A stretch of DNA of 64,000 bases from positions 32,049,608 through 32,113,607 of the forward strand of contig OX442314.1 of assembly GCA_949358305.1 (NCBI GenBank), in the 5' to 3' direction. This document shows positions 22,401-34,400 of this stretch, piece after piece; within the stretch, counting starts at the first letter, position 1, and each line of letters opens with the position of its first letter. The notes beneath the pieces are model-generated. The model worked only from the letters and a program-made list of their open reading frames with translations. It ran no database searches and had not been told where the DNA came from. Origin of the DNA: Strigamia acuminata (Eukaryota > Arthropoda > Chilopoda > Geophilomorpha > Linotaeniidae). The position numbers were made by a program, and so were the translations under genes.

Positions 22401-25400
22401 AAGCAGTATAATACAGTGAACGAACTGAAAATTGCCATTATGGATGCCTGGGAGCTAAGAAAACTCGTGAATTCAATGCCAGATCGAATATTTAACCTTA
22501 TTGCAGCAAACGGTGGACCAACAAAGTACTGAATCTCTTATAAAGCAAATATAATCAAAAATCTGTATGGTGTGTTTATACTTTTGCAACAGGCTAAAAC
22601 CTGAAACCTGTGATAATTTATGATCTAATCAACCAATTGTTATAAAAATTGTACAGAATATGTAAAATACTATTAGGAAATATATTATGTTTGGTCAAAA
22701 AAATATTTGTTAATTAAACTTGAAAATACCCCAAAAAACTGGTGTGTTTATACTTTTGAAACAGACTGTACATGTCACGTGATTACCGAAACTAATAATG
22801 TCTCATTCGCATAAAAAGAAAACATTCCTGTTTTTAACTGTTGCAATACAATGCTGCAACTTTATTATTGTGGATTTACAAGAATTTAAAGCACAAACAA
22901 TTAGATAAATCGTAACATATGCTCCCTGCGCGAAGAATTCAAAATGGCGGCGAAACAGGTCAATGATAATCCAGATTTTTAGTTAGTGACGTAAATAGTG
23001 GAAAACTACCGGATTGGCTACGCTATTTTCAGTTATAGTGTAAGCTCTGGTCGAGTTATAAGTTTTCCACTATACTTATAGTGTTAACGGGAATTTTTAT
23101 AAGGGAACAATACCTTAATGTGCTGATAAGGAAACATCCTTCCAAAAGCGTATAAGTTGACATTGTCTTCCAATAATACGTCTTGGACACTGTTGTAACG
23201 CAGTCGTGATGTTGTTACAGTTAGGAATGTATAAAGTACCACACTGTAGCTTGAAATGATTAGCAGACGAAAGAAGTTTTCCGTTGCAGTAATTGTATAA
23301 ACTTTGATAGATATTAAAAATGACTTGTTAATTCAATAGTAATCTCATTGAGATGTATTTTTAGACTACCTGAAATTGAGGGTTTGTTTTTATGGTGTTT
23401 GGTGATCGAAGCAAAAGACAGTGCGAAGAAGAGATATGTAGCTAAAATACACAACCAAACGACAATGGAAAATGGTTTGAAAAATGCCATCCATAAGTTT
23501 TCTTTGATGACGCTATCTTGTCGCATCACTAATGCAAATGTGTTTCTGTAGATAGGAAAATTTACGAAGTCAAAATTCCGCACACGTACTGCACTCATTC
23601 CATATACTGCTTTGTGGATGTCATATTGCTTAAAGAATAAACAAAGTGAATGAAAAAAGTACTCTGAAACATGTTTTATGTTATCATAAAGTTTGCGCCA
23701 AATGACTAATATCACAACTTTTTATTTAATAAACTTACGTGTTTTTTCAGAATTTTACGTTCATTATCGTCCTTAATGGTAATGTTGACTATTGAGCTAA
23801 AAATATAAAAAAGTTTATACCAGCTGTGGTAATCTCAAGTATATTTTTGGGTACCCGTTCCAACGGCGAATCGCGTAAGGGCGAATTTCTAAAATTCGCC
23901 GTTGGAAACCTATTTTGACGTTTCCAATGGCGAATTTAATAAAATTCGCCATTGGAAACGTTTTTTGAGTGCCATTTCTGCTATTTGCCATTGGAAACAT
24001 ATTTTCCTGTTCCAAGGGCGAATGTGGAAAATTTGTTTGAAATATAAAATTCGCCATTGGAAACGCAAAAACGTTTCCAATGGCGAATACGTGTAGGTTG
24101 AAATTCGCCGTTGGAAACGCAAAAACGTTCCCAATGGCGAATACGTGTAGGTTGAAATTCGCCGTTGGAAACGCAAAAACGTTTCCAATGGCGAATACGT
24201 GTAGGTTGAAATTCGCCGTTGGAAACGCAAAAACGTTCCCAATGGCGAATACGTGTAGGTTGAAATTCGCCGTTGGAAACGCAAAAACGTTTCCAATGGC
24301 GAATACGTGTAGGTTGAAATTCGCCGTTGGAAACGCAAAAACGTTTCCAATGGCGAATATGTTTAGGTTGAAATTTGCCATTGGAAAGGGTTTTGCGTTT
24401 CCAACGGCGAATTGAAATTGAACGCGCCTAGTGTGTATTTAAAGTGCTTGTGAGTCTCGAGCGAACGATTTGGTTTGTTTAATTCAAAGTGATCTTTATT
24501 TGTAACTCTAACTGGACGGAATTTTGTTGAAATTTAGCAAATTCCGATGAGATTTTGCAATTTTTTTGTAAATTTTGGTGATTTCCGATGAACTTAACAG
24601 ATTTTCGATGAAATTTCGTGATTTTTTCAAAGATTAAACATTTTCATCATGTTTTTAAGAAAAGAACAAATAAACAAATCAATCAATCAATCAATATCAA
24701 AATAATTCCGCTAATTCTTGTAACCAATCATTTCATTTTATTCTATCTAACAACATTGATAAAATTAACGCCATATTGGAAGAGTTATTCTGATTTTGAT
24801 CAATTGATTGATTGTGTTGTTATTAGGAGGGAAAAATAAGGCACGAGTAGCTGCATTCAAAAATTAAAATATTTTGTGGTTTACTTCAATTAAAAAAAAA
24901 GTGACATCATCTCCAGTCCTATTTATTAAATTAAACTATATTAATAATTTATTCAAAACTGTAAGTATATATTTATTATAATTATTTAAAAAAATCAAAA
25001 TTTAAACTTAAAATACACTTAAACTAAAATTGTATTTTTAGTTTTGAATGCAGCTACTGAATCTCATGTGCAGTGTGTTTTTATTTATATCACTTTTTAC
25101 TACAAAGGGGTGGCCAACAACGGCTTGGGGCAATTTCCACATGTCCACTAACGAGGTCACAGAAGCAAGGTTTGATTTAGCAACAAAAATTATATTTTAA
25201 CTGATTGTTGATTTGTTTATTCATTTTTGTTGTTTTTTTCTTATTAATATTCCGAAAACATTTAACACTTCCAAGAAACAATTAAAACATTAATTATTCT
25301 TTTTTTTGAAAACTTATATTTTAAACTCTAAAAATATATCTTTTTGTTTCATTTCTTCTGGTAGAAATTACTGGTGCTATCTAATGTGTCCCTTCCGTGG

Positions 25401-28400
25401 TTTTGTGATGTGTTATATGCATTTGTTGAAGAGTCAAAAGATGGCAGCCATTGAGTTGGTGAGGAACAACTAAGAACAACTAGAGTCTTTTATTACTCTC
25501 TTAAAACAAGGAGGGTCAAGTCACCCAGAGGGGGGTGACTACTTCATACACAGATGTGGAGGAATAAAAATGAGCGGAACACTCCACTATCCTCTTGGTT
25601 ATCCCTCCCCACCCCAACCTAGGGTCAATTTTGACCTCCAAAAGTAGTATATATCTTACTAATAACAAATTATGTTGAGGATGGTTGAAATGAAAGGTCA
25701 GTCATATTAGGCTAACAACTAACAAGTGAGCTTTATTCGGGGTCAAGCTACAAGGTGGCGCTGGGGGTACAGCGCCTAAGGCAAAGATAACGTCACTACA
25801 CAAAACATGCAGTGAAGTCCGAACACAGCATCATTCCCCATTAATGGCACATTAATCAAATCACAAATACAATAATAAAATTCATTCACGATAGACAATG
25901 TACCAATTCGATTAATAAAAACAAATACACTTAATCACTGTTATTATATCCGTAAAATTGTGTCGGGTTGCGAATACGCTGAGGATGGCGGTACGGCACA
26001 ACAGGAGTATTGACGGGAACAGGAGGAGGTGTAGGAGCTGGAGAAGCATCACGAACGTTTGAGAGGTTGGGTGAATTGGGAGGAGCAACTAGGACTTGCG
26101 GTTGAACAACTGGCGGTGTGTTACCGAGGTTTGAGTCGTCAATTAACAAAGGAAAATGTCCGCGATTCCCTCCCCCCTCCGGAGTTTGAGCGTGCAAAGT
26201 CTGGCGTTTTCGGAGCTGGTCCGCATGTCGGTTCCAAATTATGGCATTTCCGACGGCCACATCGTACGTGGTGGACGATGTCTTCCGCGATATTATTCCA
26301 GGAACCCATCTCGCGGCGTGCAAATAGTCGCGCGCGAACACCAATTCCCCAGGCTCGAAGGAACGGCGCGTTTCCACAGTTGTTGGCTCCGGCATTAAGC
26401 GGGGGTTCAACAAATGTAATCTAGTTCGAACAGTTCGTTGTAGAAATGCCTCGGACGGCGTAGTCCGTGTAGAAACGTGCGGCGTCGAGCGATAGGCAAT
26501 CAAAAATTGGTCAACGGCTTCTGAAATGCTCAAATTCAAATTTAGAAATTTCCCGACTTGATTTTTAAATGTCTTCACGAAGCCTTCCACTGCTCCATTG
26601 GTAGCTGGGTGGAAAGGCGGTGAACGAGTTTGTCGGATGCCGTTCCGTGACAGGAAGTCAACAAATTCCGCTGAAGTGAATTGCGGCCCATTGTCGGAAT
26701 GAACGTGGATCGGCAAGCCGTGACGTTTAAACCAACATTTTAAAACCGCAATTGTTGCTTTCGAGGTAGTGGCGGTCATCATACGAACTTCGCACCACTT
26801 GGTGCGCGCATCCACAGCCAGCAGGAACATTTTGCCATGGAAGGGGCCGGCGAAATCAAGGTGGATTCGCCCCCAAATTTCGTCGGGAATGGGCCAACGC
26901 AAGTCGGACGTCTTAGGCGGATCCGGGAGTGCGCGCTGGCACACGTCGCACGAACGCACCATCGACTCAATGTCACGGTCGATTGACGGCCACCAAACTG
27001 TTGAACGAGCGAGCGACTTGGTGCGCACGATTCCAAAATGTCCTGCGTGCAACTCCGCCAAGACTGCACGGCGAAGCTGTTCTGGCACGACTAGACGCTC
27101 CGACAGGAACAAGAATGGTCCATGTGTGGAGAAGGCGAACCTGTGCTTATAAAAATTTATCAAGTCAGGTGTCTTCGATTTCCATTCGTCATGGATGCAC
27201 TGCAGAACTGCTTGCAATTGGGCGTCTACGTCGTATGCTGCACGCAAGGCTGCCTGCGATACCGGAAACTGTGAGAGAGAAACGGAAAAAATTTCGTTAA
27301 CGTGCATGTCAAGGTCTTCTCGACCATCGACTACGGGTTGAGGATTGCGAGACAATCCGTCTGCAATTTGGTTGTCGACAGCAGGCACATGCTCGATAGC
27401 ATAATCATAGGCGCTTAGGAAAATTGCCCACCGGTGCAGGCGAGCGGCGACTATTTGATTGCATCCTTTCTTCTCTCCAAAAATTGCCACGAGCGGTTTA
27501 TGGTCAGTTCGCAAAATAAACTTTCTTCCAAACAGGTGGTGGTGGAAACGGCGGACGCCATAAACGATCGCAAGTCCTTCACGGTCGATTTGCGCATAAT
27601 TTTTCTGCGCGCTGGACAAGAGGGAACTGGCAAAGGCAATTGGGCGATGGATTCCATTTTCTACGTGGGAAATAAAGGCGCCCACACCGACCGGCGAGGC
27701 ATCAACGGTCAGATAAAGTTGCTTCTTCGCGTCGTAGTGTGCCAGCGCTGAATCGACAGTTACTGCAGCCTTGACCTTCGTCCAGGCCTTGTGTTGTTCC
27801 GGTCCCCATGTCCACGGAGTATCGTCGCGCGTGAGGCGGTAAAGCGGCTCTAATAAAGTGGATAAATTATTAATAAATTTGCCATAATAGTTTATGAGCC
27901 CCAGGAACGATTTGAGCGATAAAACGTCGGTTGGCTGCATGGCGTTGCGTAGTGGAGCCAATTTTGAGTCCACTGGCGTGATTCCTAGCTTGGAAATGTT
28001 CAGCCCCAAAAACTGCACACAAGCACGCAAAAACTTGCACTTTTTCCTATTTAATGTTAAATTGGCTTTGTTAAATGCACCCAATAATTGATCCAGGTTG
28101 CATAAGTGTGTTGCGTTTGTTGCACCGGTCACGGCCGAATCATCAATGAACGGCTGCGTACTCTCGACTTTGGCTGTTAATTTGTCCATCTCGCGTTGGA
28201 AGATTGCCGGCGCGCTGGATATCCCGTAAAAAAGTCTATTTACTGTGAAGAGACCCAAGTGGGTATTAATTGTGCACACCAATTTACTCTCTGCATCCAA
28301 CTCCAGCTGGTTGTAGGCGTGATTCATATCAAGAGTAGAATACGTCTCACCGCCCGACAACTTCGCTGCAACGTCTTCAAACAGAGGTAAAGGGTAAGAG

Positions 28401-31400
28401 TTGGGGAGAACCGCCTTATTTATGGTTCTATTATAGCATCCCGCTATCTTTAACGTGCCATCTGATTTAAGGACATGCATAATAGGTGTCGCCCATTTAG
28501 AAGAAGCGACAGGAGTTATGATACCTAAATCCTGCAGTCTGCGCAGCTCTTCCTCCAGTCGTGGCTTCATCGCGAGTGGAACAGGGTAATTCTTCAAAAA
28601 TATCGGTTGCACGGCCGGATCGATATCGATGTGGACCTTGTGCACGTTGTAGCATCCGATTTCATCGCGAAAAACGTTGGCATGACGTTCCAAAATCTCG
28701 TCCAATCTGTTGGACGACGGTGTATCGAGTTTCTCGGGCGTTGGCGTCGATGTGGACAACGAAAATACTTCTGCGCCCACCAGGTCGCCAGTCTTTGACA
28801 GCAAACCAAATGCTTCGAGCCAGTCGCGGCCAAGGAGTGGGATGGGGCCGTGAGTCGCCACACACAACGGCAAACGAAAATCGCGATCACGATGACGAAC
28901 CGGAACTTCGCAAACCCCTTCCATTCGGAGTTCGAAAAACACGAAAAAACTTGCGTCGCTACTGGATTCATTAGTTGAACGTGGATTTCGGATCCTATCT
29001 CGTCGCCATTTAGTATATATCTTACTAATAACAAATTATGTTGAGGATGGTTGAAATGAAAGGTCAGTCATATTAGGCTAACAACTAACAAGTGAGCTTT
29101 ATTCGGGGTCAAGCTACAAGGTGGCGCTGGGGGTACAGCGCCTAAGGCAAAGATAACGTCACTACACAAAACATGCAGTGAAGTCCGAACACAGCAAAAA
29201 GTGTTTTTATTTTTTTTTCTCAAAAACTATTGGAATTTTTATTCTGAAATTTCATGTATTTTCATTTAACATCATAACAAACAATAAAAAAATTAATAGA
29301 TTTAAAAATCGCAATAATGGAAGCAGAAATGCAAACCAAAAAATGCTCTTTTCTATCTCGAAATGAGATTTGTAAATTTTTAAACCAGTTTTCAAAAAAA
29401 AGAATAATTAATGTTTTAATTGTTTCTTGGAAGTGTTAAATGTTTTCGTAATATTAATAAGAAAAAAACAACAAAAATGAATAAACAAATCAACAATCAG
29501 TTAAAATATAATTTTTGTTGCTAAATCAAACCTTGCTTCTGTGACCTCGTTAGTGGACATGTGGAAAATGCCCCAAGCCGTTGTTGGCCACCCCTTTGTA
29601 GTAAAAAGTGATATAAATAAAAACACACTGTGGAGTGTTTTACACTCCATCTTAATTCTTGGTTATTTTGTGACGCACGTCATGCACGTCGCGTTCTCGT
29701 GACATTACGAGATCGCGTACAGCGCCACCTGTACTTTCATGCAAATAAAGTCATTCATTCAAATATTCATACAACAACTGCCTCGTGTCTGACTCCAATC
29801 CAATTCCATCCAACAATGTCCAGTTCCATCCGAAACCATCCAAGCACAGAACACACCACACTGCACATGTGATTCAGTAGCTGCATTCAAAACTAAAAAT
29901 ACAATTTTAGTTTAAGTGTATTTTAAGTTTAAATTTTGATTTTTTTAAATAATTATAATAAATATATACTTACAGTTATGAATAAATTATTAATATAGTT
30001 TAATTTAATAAATAGGACTGGAGATGATGTCACTTTTTTTTAATTGAAGTAAACCACAAAATATTTTAATTTTTGAATGCAGCTACTCGTGCTTTATTTT
30101 TCCCTCCTAATAACAACACAATCAATCAATTGATCAAAATCAGAATAACTCTTCCAATATGGCGTTAATTTTATCAATGTTGTTAGATAGAATAAAATGA
30201 AATGATTGGTTACAAGAATTAGCAGAATTATTTTGATATTGATTGATTGATTGATTTGTTTATTTGTTCTTTTCTTAAAAACATGATGAAAACGTTTAAT
30301 CTTTGAAAAAATCACGAAATTTTATTGAAAATCGGTAAAGTTCATCGGAAATCACCAAAATTTTCAAAAATTGCAAAATCTCATCGGAATTTGCTAAATT
30401 TCAACGAAATTCCGTCCAAAACTTTTCTCAATAACTTCAATATTTGTGGTCCTGTTTTAACTATAAAAACATCATGTGTATATTAACCAATCGATTTCAC
30501 CTGAGTTTATACACAATTTGACATAGAAATGAACCAAATACACTTGAAATTGGTCATTTTCATCCAATGAACCCACCTATTTTAGTGATGCTTCACCTTG
30601 CAAGTTCACAAACATTTAAAACACTTAAAAAACAGCATTCTTTAAATAGTTTTCGATGAAATTTAGTGATTTTTGAATGAATTTGTATAAAAATTCGCTT
30701 TTTCCGAATAGTTTTCGATGAAAATCACGAAATTTTATCGAAAATCGGTAAAGTTCATCGGAAATCACCAAAATTTACAAAAAAATTGCAAAATCTCATC
30801 GGAATTTGCTAAATTTCAACGAAATTTCGTCCAGTTAGAGTTACAAATAAAGGTCACTTTGAATTAAACAAACCAAATCGTTCGCTCGAGACTCACAAGC
30901 ACTTTAAATACACACTAGGCGCGTTCAATTTCAATTCGCCGTTGGAAACGCAAAACCCTTTCCAATGGCAAATTTCAACCAACACATATTCGTCATTGGA
31001 AACGTTTTTGCGTTTCCAAAGGCGAATTTCAACCTACACGTATTCGCCATTGGAAACGTTTTTGCGTTTCCAACGGCGAATTTCAATCTACACGTATTCG
31101 CCATTGGAAACGTTTTTGCGTTTCCAACGGCGAATTTCAACCTACACGTATTCGCCATTGGAAACGTTTTTGCGTTTCCAACGGCGAATTTCAACCTACA
31201 CGTATTCGCCATTGGAAACGTTTTTGCGTTTCCAACGGCGAATTTCAACCTACACGTATTCGCCATTGGAAACGTTTTTGCGTTTCCAACGGCGAATTTC
31301 AACCTACACGTATTCGCCATTGGAAACGTTTTTGCGTTTCCAACGGCGAATTTCAACCTACACGTATTCGCCATTGGAAACGTTTTTGCGTTTCCAACGG

Positions 31401-34400
31401 CAAATTTCAACCTACACGTATTCACCATTAGACACGTTTTTGCGTTTCCAATGGAGAAATTCAACACGCACATATTCGCCATTGGAAACGTTTCTGCGTT
31501 TCCAATGGCGAATCGGTTACCAATTCGCCATTAGAAAGGTCCAAAAGCAGTCCCAATGGCAAATTGGGAGAAATTTGCCATTGGGACTGCTTTGGACAGA
31601 ATAAAGTCAAAATTCGCCTTTCGTCCGAATGGCCAGATTCGCCCTTGGACGATTCGCCGTTGGAACGGCACCCCATATTTTTATGTATTTGTTGTCACCA
31701 GACATAATTATTATTTTTAATTACTCGGCTTTGGCACACGCCAAACCAGCCTGCTGTGTCTTGGGGGTAAAAACTCTCCAGACACACCTCACCCCGATTT
31801 GGCTGGGGTGTGTTGCAAATTAACCGTTTTGGTGCAATAATTCCTTTGTCCTTTGCGCTCATTGCACATATCTGCTGCGCAGATCTGGGGAAGTGGGGAT
31901 TCATAATAGGCGCGACACATGGGATATTCCTACGCATGACAATGCAATTCGCAATAAAGAATATGGGGCAATGAAACAACAATTCGCGTAATGTCCACAC
32001 GGTGCAACGTCATGTCTGATTATGATTGGCTGCAATCAGGACGCAGCTCAGACGGTATGCCGTAGAAACTGCTGAGGATCCTCTGCTTACTGTTACCAGT
32101 GCCGACTAGCGTTGACAAGTTAGTCATACAATTATGTCGCAATTATGCATACTTTATGTATGCTTAGTTGCGACGTCGCACATGTGATCAAGTTGTGCAC
32201 AACAGAACTTATTAAAATGTGCACCGTTGTGATTAAACATACTGTTTGTATACATAATCGCAATGTCGCACATAAGAATAAGTTGTACATATCCCAAGAC
32301 ATTACACTTTGCAACGTCGCGCTAAGGCAACAAAACCTATTCTTATGCGCAACGTCGCAATTATGCATATAAACAGCACGCATAATCTCAACCTCGCACA
32401 TAAGAATAGAGGCCCACAGATTCGAAGTGTGCTGGGCTCAAATTTAGAGTTTTGGCACACTCTTGAATTCACAACCAAACAAACATCACATCTTGTCATT
32501 GCTCTACCAAAACTGACCGTGTTACGTTGCTTGTGATTTTGGACATTTCCCGCTATCTTTGCTACATTTGCAAAGCCAGCGCTTTCGTGTGTATCAGCCA
32601 CTATTGATACACGCATTCCCACTGATATTCAGTGATCTCTGCTAACGAGCAGTGCTCTCACTCGCCGCCGCCATCGAGTTATTATATTTTAACCAAATAA
32701 AACATTAACTGTGATAGGTACTTACCTTGTATTCATTTAACCCCTAGACATTATCCACCATGTTATTTCAGAGACTACCGGTAAGTGTTTACAGCATCTC
32801 AACAGCGTTTACAACCCGGATCACTGCCCAGCTTTGTAAAAGTAGTTTACCAAACTTCTAAAACTTACCAAATGTTACTCATTTTCTCAAATATGAGCTC
32901 TAGAATTTCATAATACAGCAATTCAAATTTTAATTTTTGTTTTTCTGTTCTTTCAAGCTATAAAAGAGATGGTTTCTTTTTAGTCATTACTTTCTATTTG
33001 GATGTATTTTGTGAGAGTGGACAGATGCCATTTGGGCATGAGAATGCCTAAATAGCACCAGACGCACGGCACATTGATAGAAATGAGCACAAGGTTTATG
33101 GTTTATGGCCTTAATTCAATATCTAGGATTCAGTATGCCACTCCTGTTGCAGCGCACCTGCGACTACACATGGCAAACGTGGTTAGGGTTAACCTGCGTG
33201 CAGCATGGTCGATTAGTGACCTTCCGGGTAAAATTTAAGGTCACCACAGGATAGCCCACCATCGACTTCCTATATGCCTACATCAATAGAATTGATATAT
33301 CTTTGGTCATTTTTAAGAAAAAAAGGTGTTTCCAAACTTTTGACTCACCCTGTATATTCTTGCTTTATGATTTTGCTGGTAAGCACACTATGACACCAGG
33401 GGCGGATCTAGCCTTTCGGGGGCCCTGGGCTTGAGGCTTTTTCGGGGCCCCTTTATCAAAATTTTTAATACTGACCCTTTTTTTTAGTACATTTCCTTGT
33501 GTCTTGGAGGCCCCTACAATTTGGGGGCCCTGGGCTCAAGCCCAATTAGCCCCTATGTAGATCCGCCCCTGTATGACACTATGCCATTTTTACGTTTTGA
33601 ATGGGCGCCCACTGACTTCAAAGCAGACCTTTGATTTAAGGAAGTGACGTCATTTTGGCCCAAGTAGCCAAACCTAATTACTCCTTCAACATTGTAGGGA
33701 TCAGTGTTCACATGCCTTCCCCCTTGCTATTTTTATCATAAGACAACACGCTTGCACCCATCACACCGTCAGCTTGGTCTGATTATCTTTGTTTTCACGA
33801 GTTGTTCCTGGTCCAAGCCACAATGTCTTTTCTGATAGTTAGATTTCCACTTTCTTGACAAAGTTGCTCCATATCAGCTTTACCTCCGAGCTATTGGTCC
33901 CCCAGTACAATGTTAAGCCGTGGGTCTATTGGTCAGCATGTTCGTGATAGTACAGTGCACGGTTGCATTGTTTTTATTACCGATATTTTATTTTTGGTAA
34001 TTAGGTACTGTACTTTTAACTTGGTCCTCAATCTCATCCCAATATTTTTTTCAATTGTAATAGAATGCTTTACCTGGCTTGTAGTGAAATTTTGTTTTTT
34101 CAAAAACAATGTTGTGAGCGAAAGTTTTTCAAATTCACATTTTTGTTGCACCTCGCAGCTTATCCCTAAGTTAGTTATATGAAAAATGTTCCCATAAAAT
34201 TGATATTCCAATAACTGCAATCTAAAATCCTGCAATTTAAAATAAAAATATCCTATAAAAATGTATTAGTTTCTTTATTTCTAATTAATTTTTATATAAG
34301 ATCATTCCATCATCTAAACAGAATTCATCTCCTTTCGAATCATCACCGGCTCACCGTTAGAAGCTCAGCTCTTCCTTTTGGCCGAGCCTATTCACTCCTA

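Larger units (their letters stand above)
25645..29196 (-). mobile_element. Gag-less Ty3/gypsy element with identical 186-bp LTRs
   Basis: Two direct 186-bp LTRs (25645-25830 and 29011-29196), identical by eye, bracket one pol ORF. A 5-bp TSD, AAAAG, lies at 25640-25644 and 29197-29201. On the minus strand the LTR starts TGCTGTGTTCGG. Two bases after the 5' LTR comes TGGCGACGAGATAGG, a plausible primer-binding site, and GGGGAATGA before the 3' LTR is the polypurine tract. There is no gag: the leader runs straight into the last part of the protease. It is an internally deleted, non-autonomous copy, and very recent, inserted within foldback copy 2. Confidence 0.9.
23849..31674. mobile_element. 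Giant foldback transposon, copy 2, with nested insertions and 8-bp TSD
   Basis: Same termini as copy 1 (GGGTACCCGTTCC at 23849; GGAACGGCACCCC at 31674). ATATTTTT flanks both ends (23841-23848, 31675-31682), a perfect 8-bp TSD. It lies in intron 5 of IR copy 1. Relative to copy 1 the centre is deleted: around 29388 the left-arm sequence ending AAACCAG joins directly to the right-arm sequence that starts at about 16595 in copy 1. It contains a gypsy element (25645-29196) and a solo LTR (29631-29858). The arms are nearly identical to those of copy 1. Confidence 0.85.

Noticed and set aside
23290-23301. Apparent loss of the exon 8 acceptor in IR copies 1 and 3 (ACAATT versus ACAGTT in copy 2)
   Set aside because: An acceptor AG seven codon-positions upstream (AAAG|TTTATAC) is shared by all copies and keeps phase, so no site is lost.
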